Of a stretch of DNA of 25,171 nt, positions 15,757 through 23,769 are shown in pieces. The first letter of the stretch is position 1, and each line of letters begins with the position of its first letter. The notes beneath the pieces are model-generated. The model was given only the letters and a program-made list of their open reading frames with translations, was not told where the DNA came from and did not search any database. The stretch is from Spirochaetota bacterium (lineage in GTDB: Bacteria > Spirochaetota > Spirochaetia > DSM-27196 > PWMO01). The DNA is taken from contig JAAAOR010000056.1 of NCBI GenBank assembly GCA_009908735.1, positions 1 through 25,171 of the forward strand. The letters run 5' to 3'. A program made the translations under genes and the position numbers.

Positions 15757-18700
15757 TCAGAGCTCCTCCGCCGATTGCGGCCACACGAGCTGCAGGTCTG
15801 CGGCGGGCCCGCTCGCGCGGGTCGCGCTCCCGGTATCTCCGAGGGCGTATTGGCGCGCGAGCTCGGGTGCGCGTCGCTGTACGAGGTCGATGTGGCGCCT
15901 CGCCGCGTCGGGCTTTCCTAGGGCGAGCTCTATTCTCGCAAGCAGCGCGTTTACGACAACCGATTCGGGCCGAAGCTCAAAGGCCGGCAGCAGCGCTCTG
16001 CGGGCTTCCTCGTAGTTGCCGGCGGCAACCGATAGGTTCGCGAGGTTTACCCTGCTTGCAACCGCATCCGGATCGATCTCGAGGGCGGCGAGCAGGGCCG
16101 CCTTCGCCTGCCCACGGCGACCGAAGCGGCCGTGGAGCATGGCAAGCCGGTTGAGATGCCGCACCTGGGCGGGGCCGCGGGCGGCATCGGCATCCGTGCG
16201 TGCCCGGGTAACGGCGTCGGCGTAGATGACCAGCTCGAGATTGGCAGCGGTAGCTCGTGCGCGCTCGCCGCGCTCGTCTGCGGCGGGCGGCAGAATGTTC
16301 AGTTGAGTCATCGGGACGGACAGTGGGGGGAATCGGTTCCAGGCCTGTGAAACGGGGACGAAGCCTGCGGCCATGACTCCGCCCGCCCGGCGAACGCGTG
16401 TGGAAGCGGCGTGCCAGGCTGCGGTAAATCCCTCAGAAAGTACCGTCGTCTCGATCGGGAGCCACACGCGCCCCTCGTGTCGAAACACCGAGTTGCCGGT
16501 ACCCTCAAAAAGCCAGCGGCGGGAGTCCGGCTCACCGGTATCGAAGGCAAGCAGCACATGGTCCGGTGTCGTAACCACGGCGGTAGGTATGCCTGCAGCC
16601 TCGTAGAGGGAGGCAAGTAGCACGGTGGTGTCGTCACAGTCTCCCGCCCGGTGTTGCAGGGTGGTGCGAGGGAAGCGCACGGTGTCTACCACGCCGGCTC
16701 GCCCGAGCACTTCCGAAATCGGCGTGTCGGGATCCTCGACGTAGTTGACGCCCAGCAGTCCAAGGCCGTCGGCAATGCGGGCCGCTCGTGAGATTCGGGG
16801 CGAGAAGGTCTGAAGCGCGGTAGATGTCCGGCCGCCGGCGGACCGCGAATTCGTTTCGGCATCCGGGGCACCCGCAAGCGCATGCGTGAACCGCAGCACA
16901 TTCCCCTCATTGGGTGTGACGAAAGCGGCCAGCTTCTCGGTGTCGTCCCAGGTGAGGGCGGTCCTGCGGTAAAGTGTAACCCCGGTGGTTCGCGATGTTT
17001 CGATCGCTCCCTCCGAGGAGTCGGCGCGGACGGTAAGCCTGATCTGCACCGGCAGGTCTTCTTCGATTCGGAAAACTTCGGCATTCAGGATTACGTGGAG
17101 GGGGACCTCCGTGGACGCACCCGGCGCGAGCGATGTTACGACCTCCGAGCTGACCGGGTAGTCGCCAAAGCGCTTGATCTCGAGCTCGGCGACGACATTG
17201 CGCAGCGGAGCAGTACCGGTGTTTTCAAGGACAACGGAGCCGACGGGGCGGTTTCGGTACGCCGAAGACAGCGAGGGAAACAGGTCTTCCATCGAGAATG
17301 CGGCGACACGAAGGGTGTTGCGGGGCATCTCGCGGGGAAGCGCCCGCCCCTCGAAATCACGTCGCAGGCTGCGAATTGCCGCATCTATTCCGTCCCGCGT
17401 CGGAGCGAGAACACGGATACGCTCGTAGGCCTGCAGCGCCTGGCTGTAGGTCGTGCGCGCGCTTTCCTGTCCCACATCATCGAGGATTCTGCGCGTGTCT
17501 GCCGCAAGGCGTGCCGCCCGGGCCTCGAGCCTGCTGATTTGCGCGCGTGCCAGTCCGTCGGCGGCCTCCGTATCGAACGGGTCAACGTCCAAAGCCCGCT
17601 GCCAGGCGCTCTCGGAAAGCGCCGCGGCGCCAAGTTCCTCGTAAAGCAATGCCTTGTCTCGGAGCGCTCGCGCAGTCCCGGCGCCCGACGCGATAGCCTC
17701 GGAAACCGAAGCACTCGCCTCCGCAAGTCGTGCCTGCGCGCCGGCCGGCTTCGCGATACTCGTGTCAAGGAAGCGTGTGATGGTCCTGCGGCCGGGATCG
17801 GCAACATATACGAAGCCTCGCGTCGAATCGACGGCCAGCCCCATGGCTTGCGTGAAGCTTCCGCTTTCTGCGTTGGAGACCTCTGGAACATGCCATTGCA
17901 GGGAACCGTCCGCTCGCAGTTTCCAGAGGCCGGTACGAGTGAGCAGGACGAAAGAGCCGTCTTCGTATACGGCCATATCGGTGGTTTGTGCGAGATCCTC
18001 CGGAGGCAGCTGCGGCACGATGCTGTCAACCGCTTTTCCCTCCGCGGTAAACACGGTGATGCGGCGGTCTACGGTATCGAAACTCCAAACCCCTCCCGTC
18101 GGGCCCGCCGCAACTGCGGCGATATAGGCGCTTTCGTGCGTGTGCAGCCCGATGGGTTCGGGGCGGCGTTGCGTGATGCGTACCGACCGACGATTTACAC
18201 TGTCCACAATCACCACCGACCCGTCTCTGAGGGCGGTGAAATGGCCCGGCCCGCTCACTCCCGGGGGCAGGCGCTGGGGCCGCGGCGCTCCGTCAATGAG
18301 ACGGTAGAGACCGCCGCCGCTGCTTGCGCGGAGGAACAACGTGTCGCCCGGTGTGCTCGAGGTCTGCATTGCGTAGTTGAAGATGCCCTGCTCGAGAAGT
18401 GAGCTTCCGGGGTAGTCGACCACCCGGAACAGCGGGTCGAGCTCCACGGCGAAGATACCGCCGCCCATGACGACGTTCCCGCCGGGGCGAACGGTGACGC
18501 TGTAAGGGTAGGCGCCTGCCTGAGTAAGCTGTGCCGAGGGGGAGGCGATGGTTTCGGCGGGCAGCTCATCGATGAAGCGGGCTGTACCCTCGCTAAGGGA
18601 TGGGAACCCGGCGCGCGCGGCGTCGAGATAGCGCAAGGTCGAGGCTATCACGGTTTCGAGAAGATCGTCCCAGGGCGCGAAAATCGTTACCGGCACGGGC

Positions 18701-19056
18701 GTCCCGTTTGCCCCGATGCCGCTGAGAGAAATAACCCGCTGCGGACCGTCGTTGACGGCAGAGACGTCGATACCGACGTCCGGCGGGGAACCCCGCCCGT
18801 CGGCAAGAGCAAAGGACGGTGTTTCCAGCTCGCGGTTAGCGCGGTCGACGGCGGCGCCCAGCGCGGCCTCGAAAACCTGACGTTCCTCTCTCCCGGCGGT
18901 GTGGAGCGTCGTCACTGCTACCGGTGTTTCCGCCCGTGCGACACCGGGCAGTGACGCCGACAGCGCCATTGCCAAAAGCAGGGTTAATATAATACGGGCG
19001 CCGCCAGGCTTTCGTTCCCCGCACGCTCCGCGATTCGTCCCCTCTCTCTCGTTCAC
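15757..19056 (-). CDS. Exported beta-propeller / transglutaminase-like / TPR protein
   Basis: This is a 1099-residue exported multidomain protein. From the GTG at 19056 (AGGAG five bases upstream) it has a Sec signal peptide (ILTLLLAMALSASLPGVARA, then ETP). Next come NHL-like propeller repeats (about 170-440; for example MGLAVDSTRGFVYVADPGRRTITRF), a TPR-like helical pair (about 470-520), an Ig-like CARDB/NEW3-type domain (about 600-690; VVLENTGTAPLRNVVAELEI), and a transglutaminase-like core. That core carries HRAGDCDDTTVLLASLYEAAG with Cys near 807, then TPDHVLLAFD with His near 832 and Asp near 837, the complete triad. C-terminal TPR units follow (about 985-1080). The periplasm is the likely location. 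Such cysteine-triad domains act as proteases, amidases or crosslinkers; the substrate is unknown. It ends 64 bases before uvrA. The longer reading from an ATG at 19179 would bury the signal peptide. Confidence 0.85.
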   Translation of the reverse strand: MNEREGTNRGACGERKPGGARIILTLLLAMALSASLPGVARAETPVAVTTLHTAGREERQVFEAALGAAVDRANRELETPSFALADGRGSPPDVGIDVSAVNDGPQRVISLSGIGANGTPVPVTIFAPWDDLLETVIASTLRYLDAARAGFPSLSEGTARFIDELPAETIASPSAQLTQAGAYPYSVTVRPGGNVVMGGGIFAVELDPLFRVVDYPGSSLLEQGIFNYAMQTSSTPGDTLFLRASSGGGLYRLIDGAPRPQRLPPGVSGPGHFTALRDGSVVIVDSVNRRSVRITQRRPEPIGLHTHESAYIAAVAAGPTGGVWSFDTVDRRITVFTAEGKAVDSIVPQLPPEDLAQTTDMAVYEDGSFVLLTRTGLWKLRADGSLQWHVPEVSNAESGSFTQAMGLAVDSTRGFVYVADPGRRTITRFLDTSIAKPAGAQARLAEASASVSEAIASGAGTARALRDKALLYEELGAAALSESAWQRALDVDPFDTEAADGLARAQISRLEARAARLAADTRRILDDVGQESARTTYSQALQAYERIRVLAPTRDGIDAAIRSLRRDFEGRALPREMPRNTLRVAAFSMEDLFPSLSSAYRNRPVGSVVLENTGTAPLRNVVAELEIKRFGDYPVSSEVVTSLAPGASTEVPLHVILNAEVFRIEEDLPVQIRLTVRADSSEGAIETSRTTGVTLYRRTALTWDDTEKLAAFVTPNEGNVLRFTHALAGAPDAETNSRSAGGRTSTALQTFSPRISRAARIADGLGLLGVNYVEDPDTPISEVLGRAGVVDTVRFPRTTLQHRAGDCDDTTVLLASLYEAAGIPTAVVTTPDHVLLAFDTGEPDSRRWLFEGTGNSVFRHEGRVWLPIETTVLSEGFTAAWHAASTRVRRAGGVMAAGFVPVSQAWNRFPPLSVPMTQLNILPPAADERGERARATAANLELVIYADAVTRARTDADAARGPAQVRHLNRLAMLHGRFGRRGQAKAALLAALEIDPDAVASRVNLANLSVAAGNYEEARRALLPAFELRPESVVVNALLARIELALGKPDAARRHIDLVQRRAPELARQYALGDTGSATRASGPAADLQLVWPQSAEEL

Positions 19057-19373
19057 GGATGCTCCTCGCGAATTTTGATTAGCCTGTGACCGGCAACCCG
19101 TTTCTTTCCGGGCACCAGCCGATACTTTGGTCGGGCGTACCGATAGCTCGCTCGGGCGTAGCGGTTTTTCGAGCTCCATGGCGGATAATATATCACGTGG
19201 GGCACAACCTTGCGGTCGGCTTGGCGACTATCAATTCGCTCATGTTAAGAGGGGATGAGACTCTTCGTTGCTATCGAAACGTGTTTCGCGAATGTGTACG
19301 GCGGTTTCCCCTGCGGGACCGCCGTTTGCTGGTGCGCGCCCGAAAAGGCGCACTCACCGCCGCAAGAGTGGGG
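19057..19373 (-). other. Gene-free stretch between the small charged protein and the transglutaminase-like gene
   Basis: These 317 bases should hold the 3' end of the 81-residue gene's transcript and the promoter and leader of the transglutaminase-like gene. I see the hairpin at 19298-19325 and the AGGAG at 19062-19066. An AT-rich TATATTAT on the minus strand near 19185 could be a -10 element but has no good -35 box. No protein or RNA gene is supported. Confidence 0.5.
19298..19325 (-). terminator. Terminator-like hairpin without U-tract
   Basis: ACGGCGG (19298-19304) pairs with CCGCCGT (19319-19325), and inside it TCCC (19307-19310) pairs with GGGA (19315-19318) around a CTGC loop. It lies about 50 bases after the small charged gene. 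Neither strand has a T-run after it, so it may be a weak terminator or RNA-stabilising end. Confidence 0.4.
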
Positions 19374-19619
19374 TTACGTTTCTCGATCGGCGTCGGATCC
19401 GTCGGCGTCGCCGTTCTCCTCGCCGTCCTCGTCTTTCTCTTCTTCTTCCTCAACGTAGCGTTCATCCATGGGACCGCCCGGTGAGAGGTACTCGAGATAG
19501 GACTTGTCCTCACCCTCCGGACCGTCCTTGGTCTGTTTTTTCTGTCGCTTCTCCTCCTGCTTTTTCTTCTTCTGGAGCTGACGGCGTCGTTTATCCGCCT
19601 TGAATGAGCGTCTTGCCAT
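19374..19619 (-). CDS. Small charged protein, basic N-terminus and acidic C-terminus
   Basis: This is an 81-residue protein split by charge. Residues 1-32 are almost all Arg, Lys and Gln (MARRSFKADKRRRQLQKKKK and on), suggesting nucleic acid or ribosome contact. The middle holds SYLEYLSPGGPMDERYV, and the last 25 residues are nearly all Glu, Asp and Gly. A strong AAGGAGG lies six bases before the ATG, which supports a real gene despite the low complexity. Small proteins with such a lysine-rich start occur in several phyla as uncharacterised families; I cannot name a function. It stands alone, divergent from the aminotransferase gene. Confidence 0.7.
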   Translation of the reverse strand: MARRSFKADKRRRQLQKKKKQEEKRQKKQTKDGPEGEDKSYLEYLSPGGPMDERYVEEEEEKDEDGEENGDADGSDADRET

Positions 19620-19770
19620 AGAAGGCCTCCTTGCGAGTAAGTATGCCGTTGTACAATGGAGAGCGAGAAGGGCTGGCTCTCTCGGTTCACGCCTCTAAAG
19701 CATGAAGAACGCGGCCTTTCCTGTAAAATATCATATGTTGCGGCTGAAGGGAAGCAGCTTGAATACCTTC

Positions 19771-19799
19771 GTGACAGCCGCCATGATGTCGTCTATACT
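19771..19799 (+). promoter_or_regulatory. Sigma-70 type promoter of the aminotransferase gene
   Basis: GTGACA (19771-19776) and TATACT (19794-19799) with a 17-base spacer match five of six positions in each box. The predicted start near 19806 leaves about 30 bases before the ATG at 19837. This supports that ATG over in-frame starts further upstream. Confidence 0.7.
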
Positions 19800-19836
19800 A
19801 TTAGAATACAGAAACCTACGTAATCTGGAGAGAACC

Positions 19837-20958
19837 ATGACACACGCACTGAGCGAGGTTCCCGAGGTCCTTTTGATGGGACCGGGGCCGTCCGCCATCC
19901 ACCCGGAGACATACAAAGCAATGAGCGTGAGCACCCTTGGCCACATGGACGGCCAGTTTATCGACCTTATGGACACGACGAGCGAGAAACTGCGAAGCCT
20001 CATGAACACGAAGAACGCCGTTACCTTTCCCGTGTCTGGAACCGGGAGCGCCGGCATGGAGGCTACGTTCGTGAACCTCATTGAGCCCGGCGACCAGGTG
20101 CTGGTTCTAGTAAATGGTGTCTTTGGCACGCGCATGACCGATGTCGCCGGGCGTCTCGGCGCCGAGGTGGACACGATCGAGGCGGAGTGGGGTACGCCGA
20201 TCGACGTCGCTGAAGTGAAGAAGCGCCTCGGCGTGCAACGGTACAAGATCGTGGCCGCGGTGCACGCGGAGACTTCTACCGGCGTGCGAAATCCGGTGGA
20301 CGAGATCGGGGCGCTGGTGCGCGACACCGATGCGCTTTACCTCGTAGACGGCGTTACCAGCCTCGGCGGCATGCCGGTGAAGCTTGATGAGTGGGGCGTG
20401 GATGCATTTTACAGCGGAACGCAGAAGTGCCTCTCCGTGCCTCCTGGGCTCGCGCCGACATCCTTTTCCGACCGCGCGATCTCGGTAATTGAAAACCGAA
20501 AATCCAAAGTGCCCAACTGGTACCTCGACGTTTCCATGCTGTCGGCCTACTACCAGGGGCGGAGCAAAAAGCGCAGCTACCACCACACCGCTCCCATCAA
20601 CATGATCTACGGCCTCCTGCAGGGGCTGGCACTCATCGAAGACGAGGGATATAAGGCAGTGTACGAGCGTCATCGCCACGTGCATGAGCGACTCGTGGCG
20701 GGTGTTGAAAAACTGGGCCTCTCCATGGTGGTAGAGCCGAGCTACCGGTTGCCGAATCTCAATGCCGTGACGGTTCCCGAAGGCTTTGACGAGGCGGCAA
20801 TCCGCCGGGCGCTGCGGAATAAACATCACATAGAAATCGGGGGCGGTCTCGGGCCACTTGCCGGTAAGATCTGGCGGGTGGGTATCATGGGGCACACTGC
20901 GCGGGAAACGAACGTAGATCGCTTCCTCTCCGCTCTCGCGGAAGAACTCGGAGCCTGA
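19837..20958 (+). CDS. Class V aminotransferase, alanine-glyoxylate / serine-pyruvate type
   Basis: This 373-residue PLP enzyme probably moves an amino group between alanine or serine and glyoxylate or pyruvate. Family marks: LMGPGPSAIHPE at the start, the cofactor-phosphate region SGTGSAGMEA (67-76), the ring-binding Asp171 in LVDGVTS, and the Schiff-base Lys197 in FYSGTQKCLSVPPG. The end has RVGIMGHTARE, typical of the alanine-glyoxylate aminotransferase family. Length is normal. The ATG is preceded by GGAGAG. An upstream in-frame extension starting at 19702 is rejected because it crosses the promoter and has no family similarity. The next gene, a TrpB2-type enzyme, also uses serine chemistry, so a serine-centred pathway is possible; exact substrates cannot be read from sequence. 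Confidence 0.9.
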   Translation: MTHALSEVPEVLLMGPGPSAIHPETYKAMSVSTLGHMDGQFIDLMDTTSEKLRSLMNTKNAVTFPVSGTGSAGMEATFVNLIEPGDQVLVLVNGVFGTRMTDVAGRLGAEVDTIEAEWGTPIDVAEVKKRLGVQRYKIVAAVHAETSTGVRNPVDEIGALVRDTDALYLVDGVTSLGGMPVKLDEWGVDAFYSGTQKCLSVPPGLAPTSFSDRAISVIENRKSKVPNWYLDVSMLSAYYQGRSKKRSYHHTAPINMIYGLLQGLALIEDEGYKAVYERHRHVHERLVAGVEKLGLSMVVEPSYRLPNLNAVTVPEGFDEAAIRRALRNKHHIEIGGGLGPLAGKIWRVGIMGHTARETNVDRFLSALAEELGA

Positions 20959-20972
20959 GACACCCGGATTTG

Positions 20973-21001
20973 TTGACCGCATCCGCTCGAGGTGCTACAC
21001 T
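20973..21001 (+). promoter_or_regulatory. Sigma-70 type promoter of the trpB2-ABC unit
   Basis: TTGACC (20973-20978), a 17-base spacer and TACACT (20996-21001). The transcript would begin near 21008, next to an inverted repeat GCTGCA/TGCAGC (21004-21025), followed by the 10-base palindrome GCAAATTTGC (21024-21033). No leader peptide with Trp codons or T-box-like structure is evident. Confidence 0.65.
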
Positions 21002-21055
21002 CCGCTGCACGCATATTAATGCAGCAAATTTGCAGAATCATCGAGGGAGGACGAG

Positions 21056-22417
21056 ATGGACTCGGTCAAATACACACTGCCGGAATCGAAGATACCGAAG
21101 AGCTGGTACAACATTCAGGCCGACCTGCGGAATGCGGCTCCACCGGTGCTTCATCCGCAGAGCAAGGAGCCCATCGGCCCGGATGATCTGGCCGCGCTCT
21201 TTCCGATGGAGCTCATAAAGCAAGAAGTCTCGACCGATCGGGAGATCGAGATTCCCGAGCCTGTGCGGGATATCTACCGTCAGTGGCGGCCCACGCCCCT
21301 CTATCGCGCGCGGCGCCTGGAGAAGGCTCTCGATACCCCCGCCCGCATCTACTACAAGTACGAGGGCGTGAGCCCGAGCGGAAGTCACAAGCCAAACACG
21401 GCCGTCCCACAGGCCTTTTACAACAAGGACGCGGGGGTCACGAAGTTGACTACCGAGACGGGCGCCGGGCAGTGGGGCAGCGCGCTATCGATGGCATGCA
21501 CCTTCTTCGGAATGGAGTGCAGCGTGTACATGGTGAAAGTTAGCTACGACCAGAAGCCCTACAGGCGCGGTCTCATGGAGGCATTCGGTGCGAAGGTTAC
21601 TCCGAGTCCGAGCCGTACCACCGCATCAGGGCGCGCCGTGCTCGAGGAGCATCCCGACTCCACCGGCTCGCTCGGTATCGCCATCTCCGAGGCGGTCGAG
21701 GTGGCGGCAACCAGCGACGACACGAACTACGCACTCGGAAGCGTCCTGAACCACGTGTTGACTCATCAGACGGTGATCGGGCTTGAAACCATGGCCCAAA
21801 TGGCGGCCGCGGACGACGAGCCGGATATCCTCATCGGCTGCACGGGCGGAGGCTCGAACTTTGCCGGTATGTGCTTTCCCTACGTGGGAGAGAACTTGAG
21901 AGGGGAGAAGAACTACCGCGTCATAGCGGTGGAGCCCGCGGCCTGTCCGACCCTCACCAAGGGGCCTTACGCCTACGATTACGGCGACACCGCCCATCTT
22001 ACCCCCATCGTAAAGATGCACACCCTCGGAAGTGGCTTCGTTCCGCCGGGCTTCCACGCCGGGGGACTGCGGTATCACGGGATGGCGCCGCTTGTGAGCC
22101 AGCTGCACGCCGAAGGGCATATCGAAGCAACTGTCTATGACCAGCTCCGCACCTTTGCTGCCGGAATACAGTTCGCCCGGGCTGAAGCTATCCTGCCGGC
22201 GCCGGAGGCGAATCACGCGGTGGCGGCCGCCATTGACGAGGCTCTTGCCTGCAAAGAGTCGGGCGAGAGTAAGGCTATTCTGTTCAATCTCTGTGGCCAC
22301 GGTCAGTTTGATATGCAGGCGTATCTGGACTATAACGCCGGCAAGCTGGTGGCGTACGAGTATCCGGAAGACGAGGTCGCCATGGCGCTCTCCGGTCTTC
22401 CAAGCGTCTCCCGATAG
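21056..22417 (+). CDS. trpB: Tryptophan synthase beta chain, TrpB2 type
   Basis: This 453-residue PLP enzyme joins indole to serine to make tryptophan. It is the longer TrpB2 form (about 450 residues against 400 for TrpB1), with the extended N-terminus ([19 protein letters not shown]) typical of that group. Catalytic Lys112 lies in [11 protein letters not shown], the loop ETGAGQWG follows, and the PLP phosphate site is [11 protein letters not shown] near 262-272. No trpA gene is nearby; TrpB2 enzymes often lack the contacts for TrpA and may salvage free indole or deaminate serine. A strong GGAGG precedes the ATG. The ABC ATPase gene starts 20 bases downstream on the same transcript. Confidence 0.93.
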   Translation: MDSVKYTLPESKIPKSWYNIQADLRNAAPPVLHPQSKEPIGPDDLAALFPMELIKQEVSTDREIEIPEPVRDIYRQWRPTPLYRARRLEKALDTPARIYYKYEGVSPSGSHKPNTAVPQAFYNKDAGVTKLTTETGAGQWGSALSMACTFFGMECSVYMVKVSYDQKPYRRGLMEAFGAKVTPSPSRTTASGRAVLEEHPDSTGSLGIAISEAVEVAATSDDTNYALGSVLNHVLTHQTVIGLETMAQMAAADDEPDILIGCTGGGSNFAGMCFPYVGENLRGEKNYRVIAVEPAACPTLTKGPYAYDYGDTAHLTPIVKMHTLGSGFVPPGFHAGGLRYHGMAPLVSQLHAEGHIEATVYDQLRTFAAGIQFARAEAILPAPEANHAVAAAIDEALACKESGESKAILFNLCGHGQFDMQAYLDYNAGKLVAYEYPEDEVAMALSGLPSVSR

Positions 22418-22437
22418 GCTATCGGCGGCGCGGCGGC

Positions 22438-23232
22438 ATGATAACTCTGAAAACCGTCACAATGCACCGTGACGGCGAAATGATTCTCGACGGAGTAACC
22501 TGGGACGTTTCATCCCACGGGCACACGGCGCTTCTCGGTCTCAACGGATCAGGCAAAACCGCGATGCTGCAGGTCGTCACCGGCTACATGTCGCCGAGCA
22601 GCGGCGAGGTGGAGGTGCTCGGCTACGTCCGCGGCAGGAGCGATCTCAGGGAGGTCCGGCGGCACATCGGGTGGGTGAGCTCGGCGCTCAGCGAGCGCAT
22701 CCACGATCGCGATAGGGCGCTCGACGTCGTCGTGAGCGGGCGCTATGCATCAATCGGGCTGTGGGAGCCGATAACTGAGGAGGACGTCGCCCTGGCGCGA
22801 GAGCGACTGGCCTTCATGGGATGCGAACGCCTCGAAGAACGCCGCTATGCGGTGCTCTCCCAGGGTGAAAAGCAGCGCGTGCTCATTGCGCGGGCGCTCG
22901 TGGCGCGTCCGACCCTCCTTATCCTCGATGAGCCTTGCAGTGGCCTCGACCCGGCCGCGCGCGAGCATTTTCTGGAGTTCGTCGAGAAGCTCGGCACCGA
23001 GCCCGGCGGTCCGACCCTTATTTACGTCACACACCACATCGAGGAGATTACCCCGGTATTCCACCAGGTTTCCATCATGAAGGACGGGCGCATCCACGCG
23101 CACGGGTCTCCTGAGGAGGTTCTCACCCACGAGCTTCTCTCGAGCGTCTACGGCCTGGAGATGGAGGTAGTCCGCCGCGGCGGGCGCTACTGGCCGCAGA
23201 TGGCAACCGTGCTGGGTGGCACGGCCAGGTAG
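22438..23232 (+). CDS. ABC transporter-type ATP-binding protein without adjacent permease
   Basis: This is a 264-residue single ABC nucleotide-binding domain. Walker A is GLNGSGKT near residue 34, the signature is LSQGEKQR, Walker B is LLILDEPCSGLD, and the switch His lies in YVTHHIEEI. The signature Gln in place of Gly (LSQGE) is seen in some active ABC ATPases. The pattern THHIEEITPVF resembles YlmA/ModF-type ATPases, which often occur without membrane partners. No permease or binding protein is encoded nearby, so it either serves a transporter encoded elsewhere or has a regulatory job. It lies 20 bases after trpB and no good Shine-Dalgarno sequence precedes its ATG, which suggests coupling or weak translation. 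Convergent with nuoI. Confidence 0.85.
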   Translation: MITLKTVTMHRDGEMILDGVTWDVSSHGHTALLGLNGSGKTAMLQVVTGYMSPSSGEVEVLGYVRGRSDLREVRRHIGWVSSALSERIHDRDRALDVVVSGRYASIGLWEPITEEDVALARERLAFMGCERLEERRYAVLSQGEKQRVLIARALVARPTLLILDEPCSGLDPAAREHFLEFVEKLGTEPGGPTLIYVTHHIEEITPVFHQVSIMKDGRIHAHGSPEEVLTHELLSSVYGLEMEVVRRGGRYWPQMATVLGGTAR

Positions 23233-23329
23233 GCGGGACCACCGAGCGAGGGCTCGCGACGGCAGACCGCGACCATCGCGGCGGCCGGCGCCAAACGACC
23301 GCGGCCGGCGAAAGTGGCCGTGCTTACCG

Positions 23330-23767
23330 CTACTTCTTGCGCTTCCCGTTATGTCCCCATCCGGACTCGTTCTCATCCCAGGGCATAGCATCCTCGCCCG
23401 GAACGTATACGAAGGCGTCGCCGTCTGAGTCCACCCAGATGAACTCGTTCGTGAGCGAGAGAGATCCGGTCGGGCAGATATCGATACACAGGGCGCACCA
23501 GCAGCAGCGTCCGTAGTCTACGCGGGGTCGCTTGATGCGCCGGCCTTTCTTGTCGCTCTTGCCGGGGATCTCCACCATGTCGATTGCCGCATTCTGGCAG
23601 ATTTTGTCGCATTGACCGCAGCCGATGCAGATGTCGCTCGCGTTCGTGTGAAAGCCACGGTAGCGTGGCGCACCCGGGCGATGCTCGATTGGCTTTTTTT
23701 CGGTGTATGGGGTCTCGAAGGCGCGCTTCCAGGCCGTAAAGGGTGCAACGATGTCTCGTATGCCCAT
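23330..23767 (-). CDS. nuoI: Complex I-like ferredoxin subunit with two [4Fe-4S] clusters (NuoI type)
   Basis: This 145-residue electron-transfer subunit corresponds to NuoI (TYKY) of complex I or the matching subunit of group 4 hydrogenase-like complexes. Cluster one uses Cys47, 50, 53 and 57 (CIGCGQCDKICQN; the usual Pro after the last Cys is Gln), and cluster two uses Cys88, 91, 94 and 98 (CCWCALCIDICP). The C-terminus is a hydrophilic tail ending in lysines and arginines. It is last in the nuoC-nuoD-nuoI run and begins two bases after the nuoD stop. There is no NuoH, NuoE, NuoF or NuoG gene between, unlike the classical nuo order. Electron flow is presumably from a donor through these clusters towards NuoB/NuoD. 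Confidence 0.88.
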   Translation of the reverse strand: MGIRDIVAPFTAWKRAFETPYTEKKPIEHRPGAPRYRGFHTNASDICIGCGQCDKICQNAAIDMVEIPGKSDKKGRRIKRPRVDYGRCCWCALCIDICPTGSLSLTNEFIWVDSDGDAFVYVPGEDAMPWDENESGWGHNGKRKK

Positions 23768-23769
23768 GA

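Noticed and set aside
16882..18402. 506-residue open frame on the plus strand
   Set aside because: Antisense to the transglutaminase-like gene, with atypical composition and no domain.
19086..19484. 132-residue plus-strand frame with a hydrophobic C-terminus
   Set aside because: The hydrophobic stretch is the complement of the Glu-rich tail of the small charged gene, which has a strong ribosome binding site; this frame has none.
19702..19836. N-terminal extension of the aminotransferase
   Set aside because: It crosses a good promoter and the added residues do not fit the family.
23233..23329. GC-rich gap between the convergent ABC ATPase and nuoI genes, with repeated GCGGCCGGCG
   Set aside because: I looked for a bidirectional terminator; the two copies are direct repeats and no stem with a T-run is convincing.
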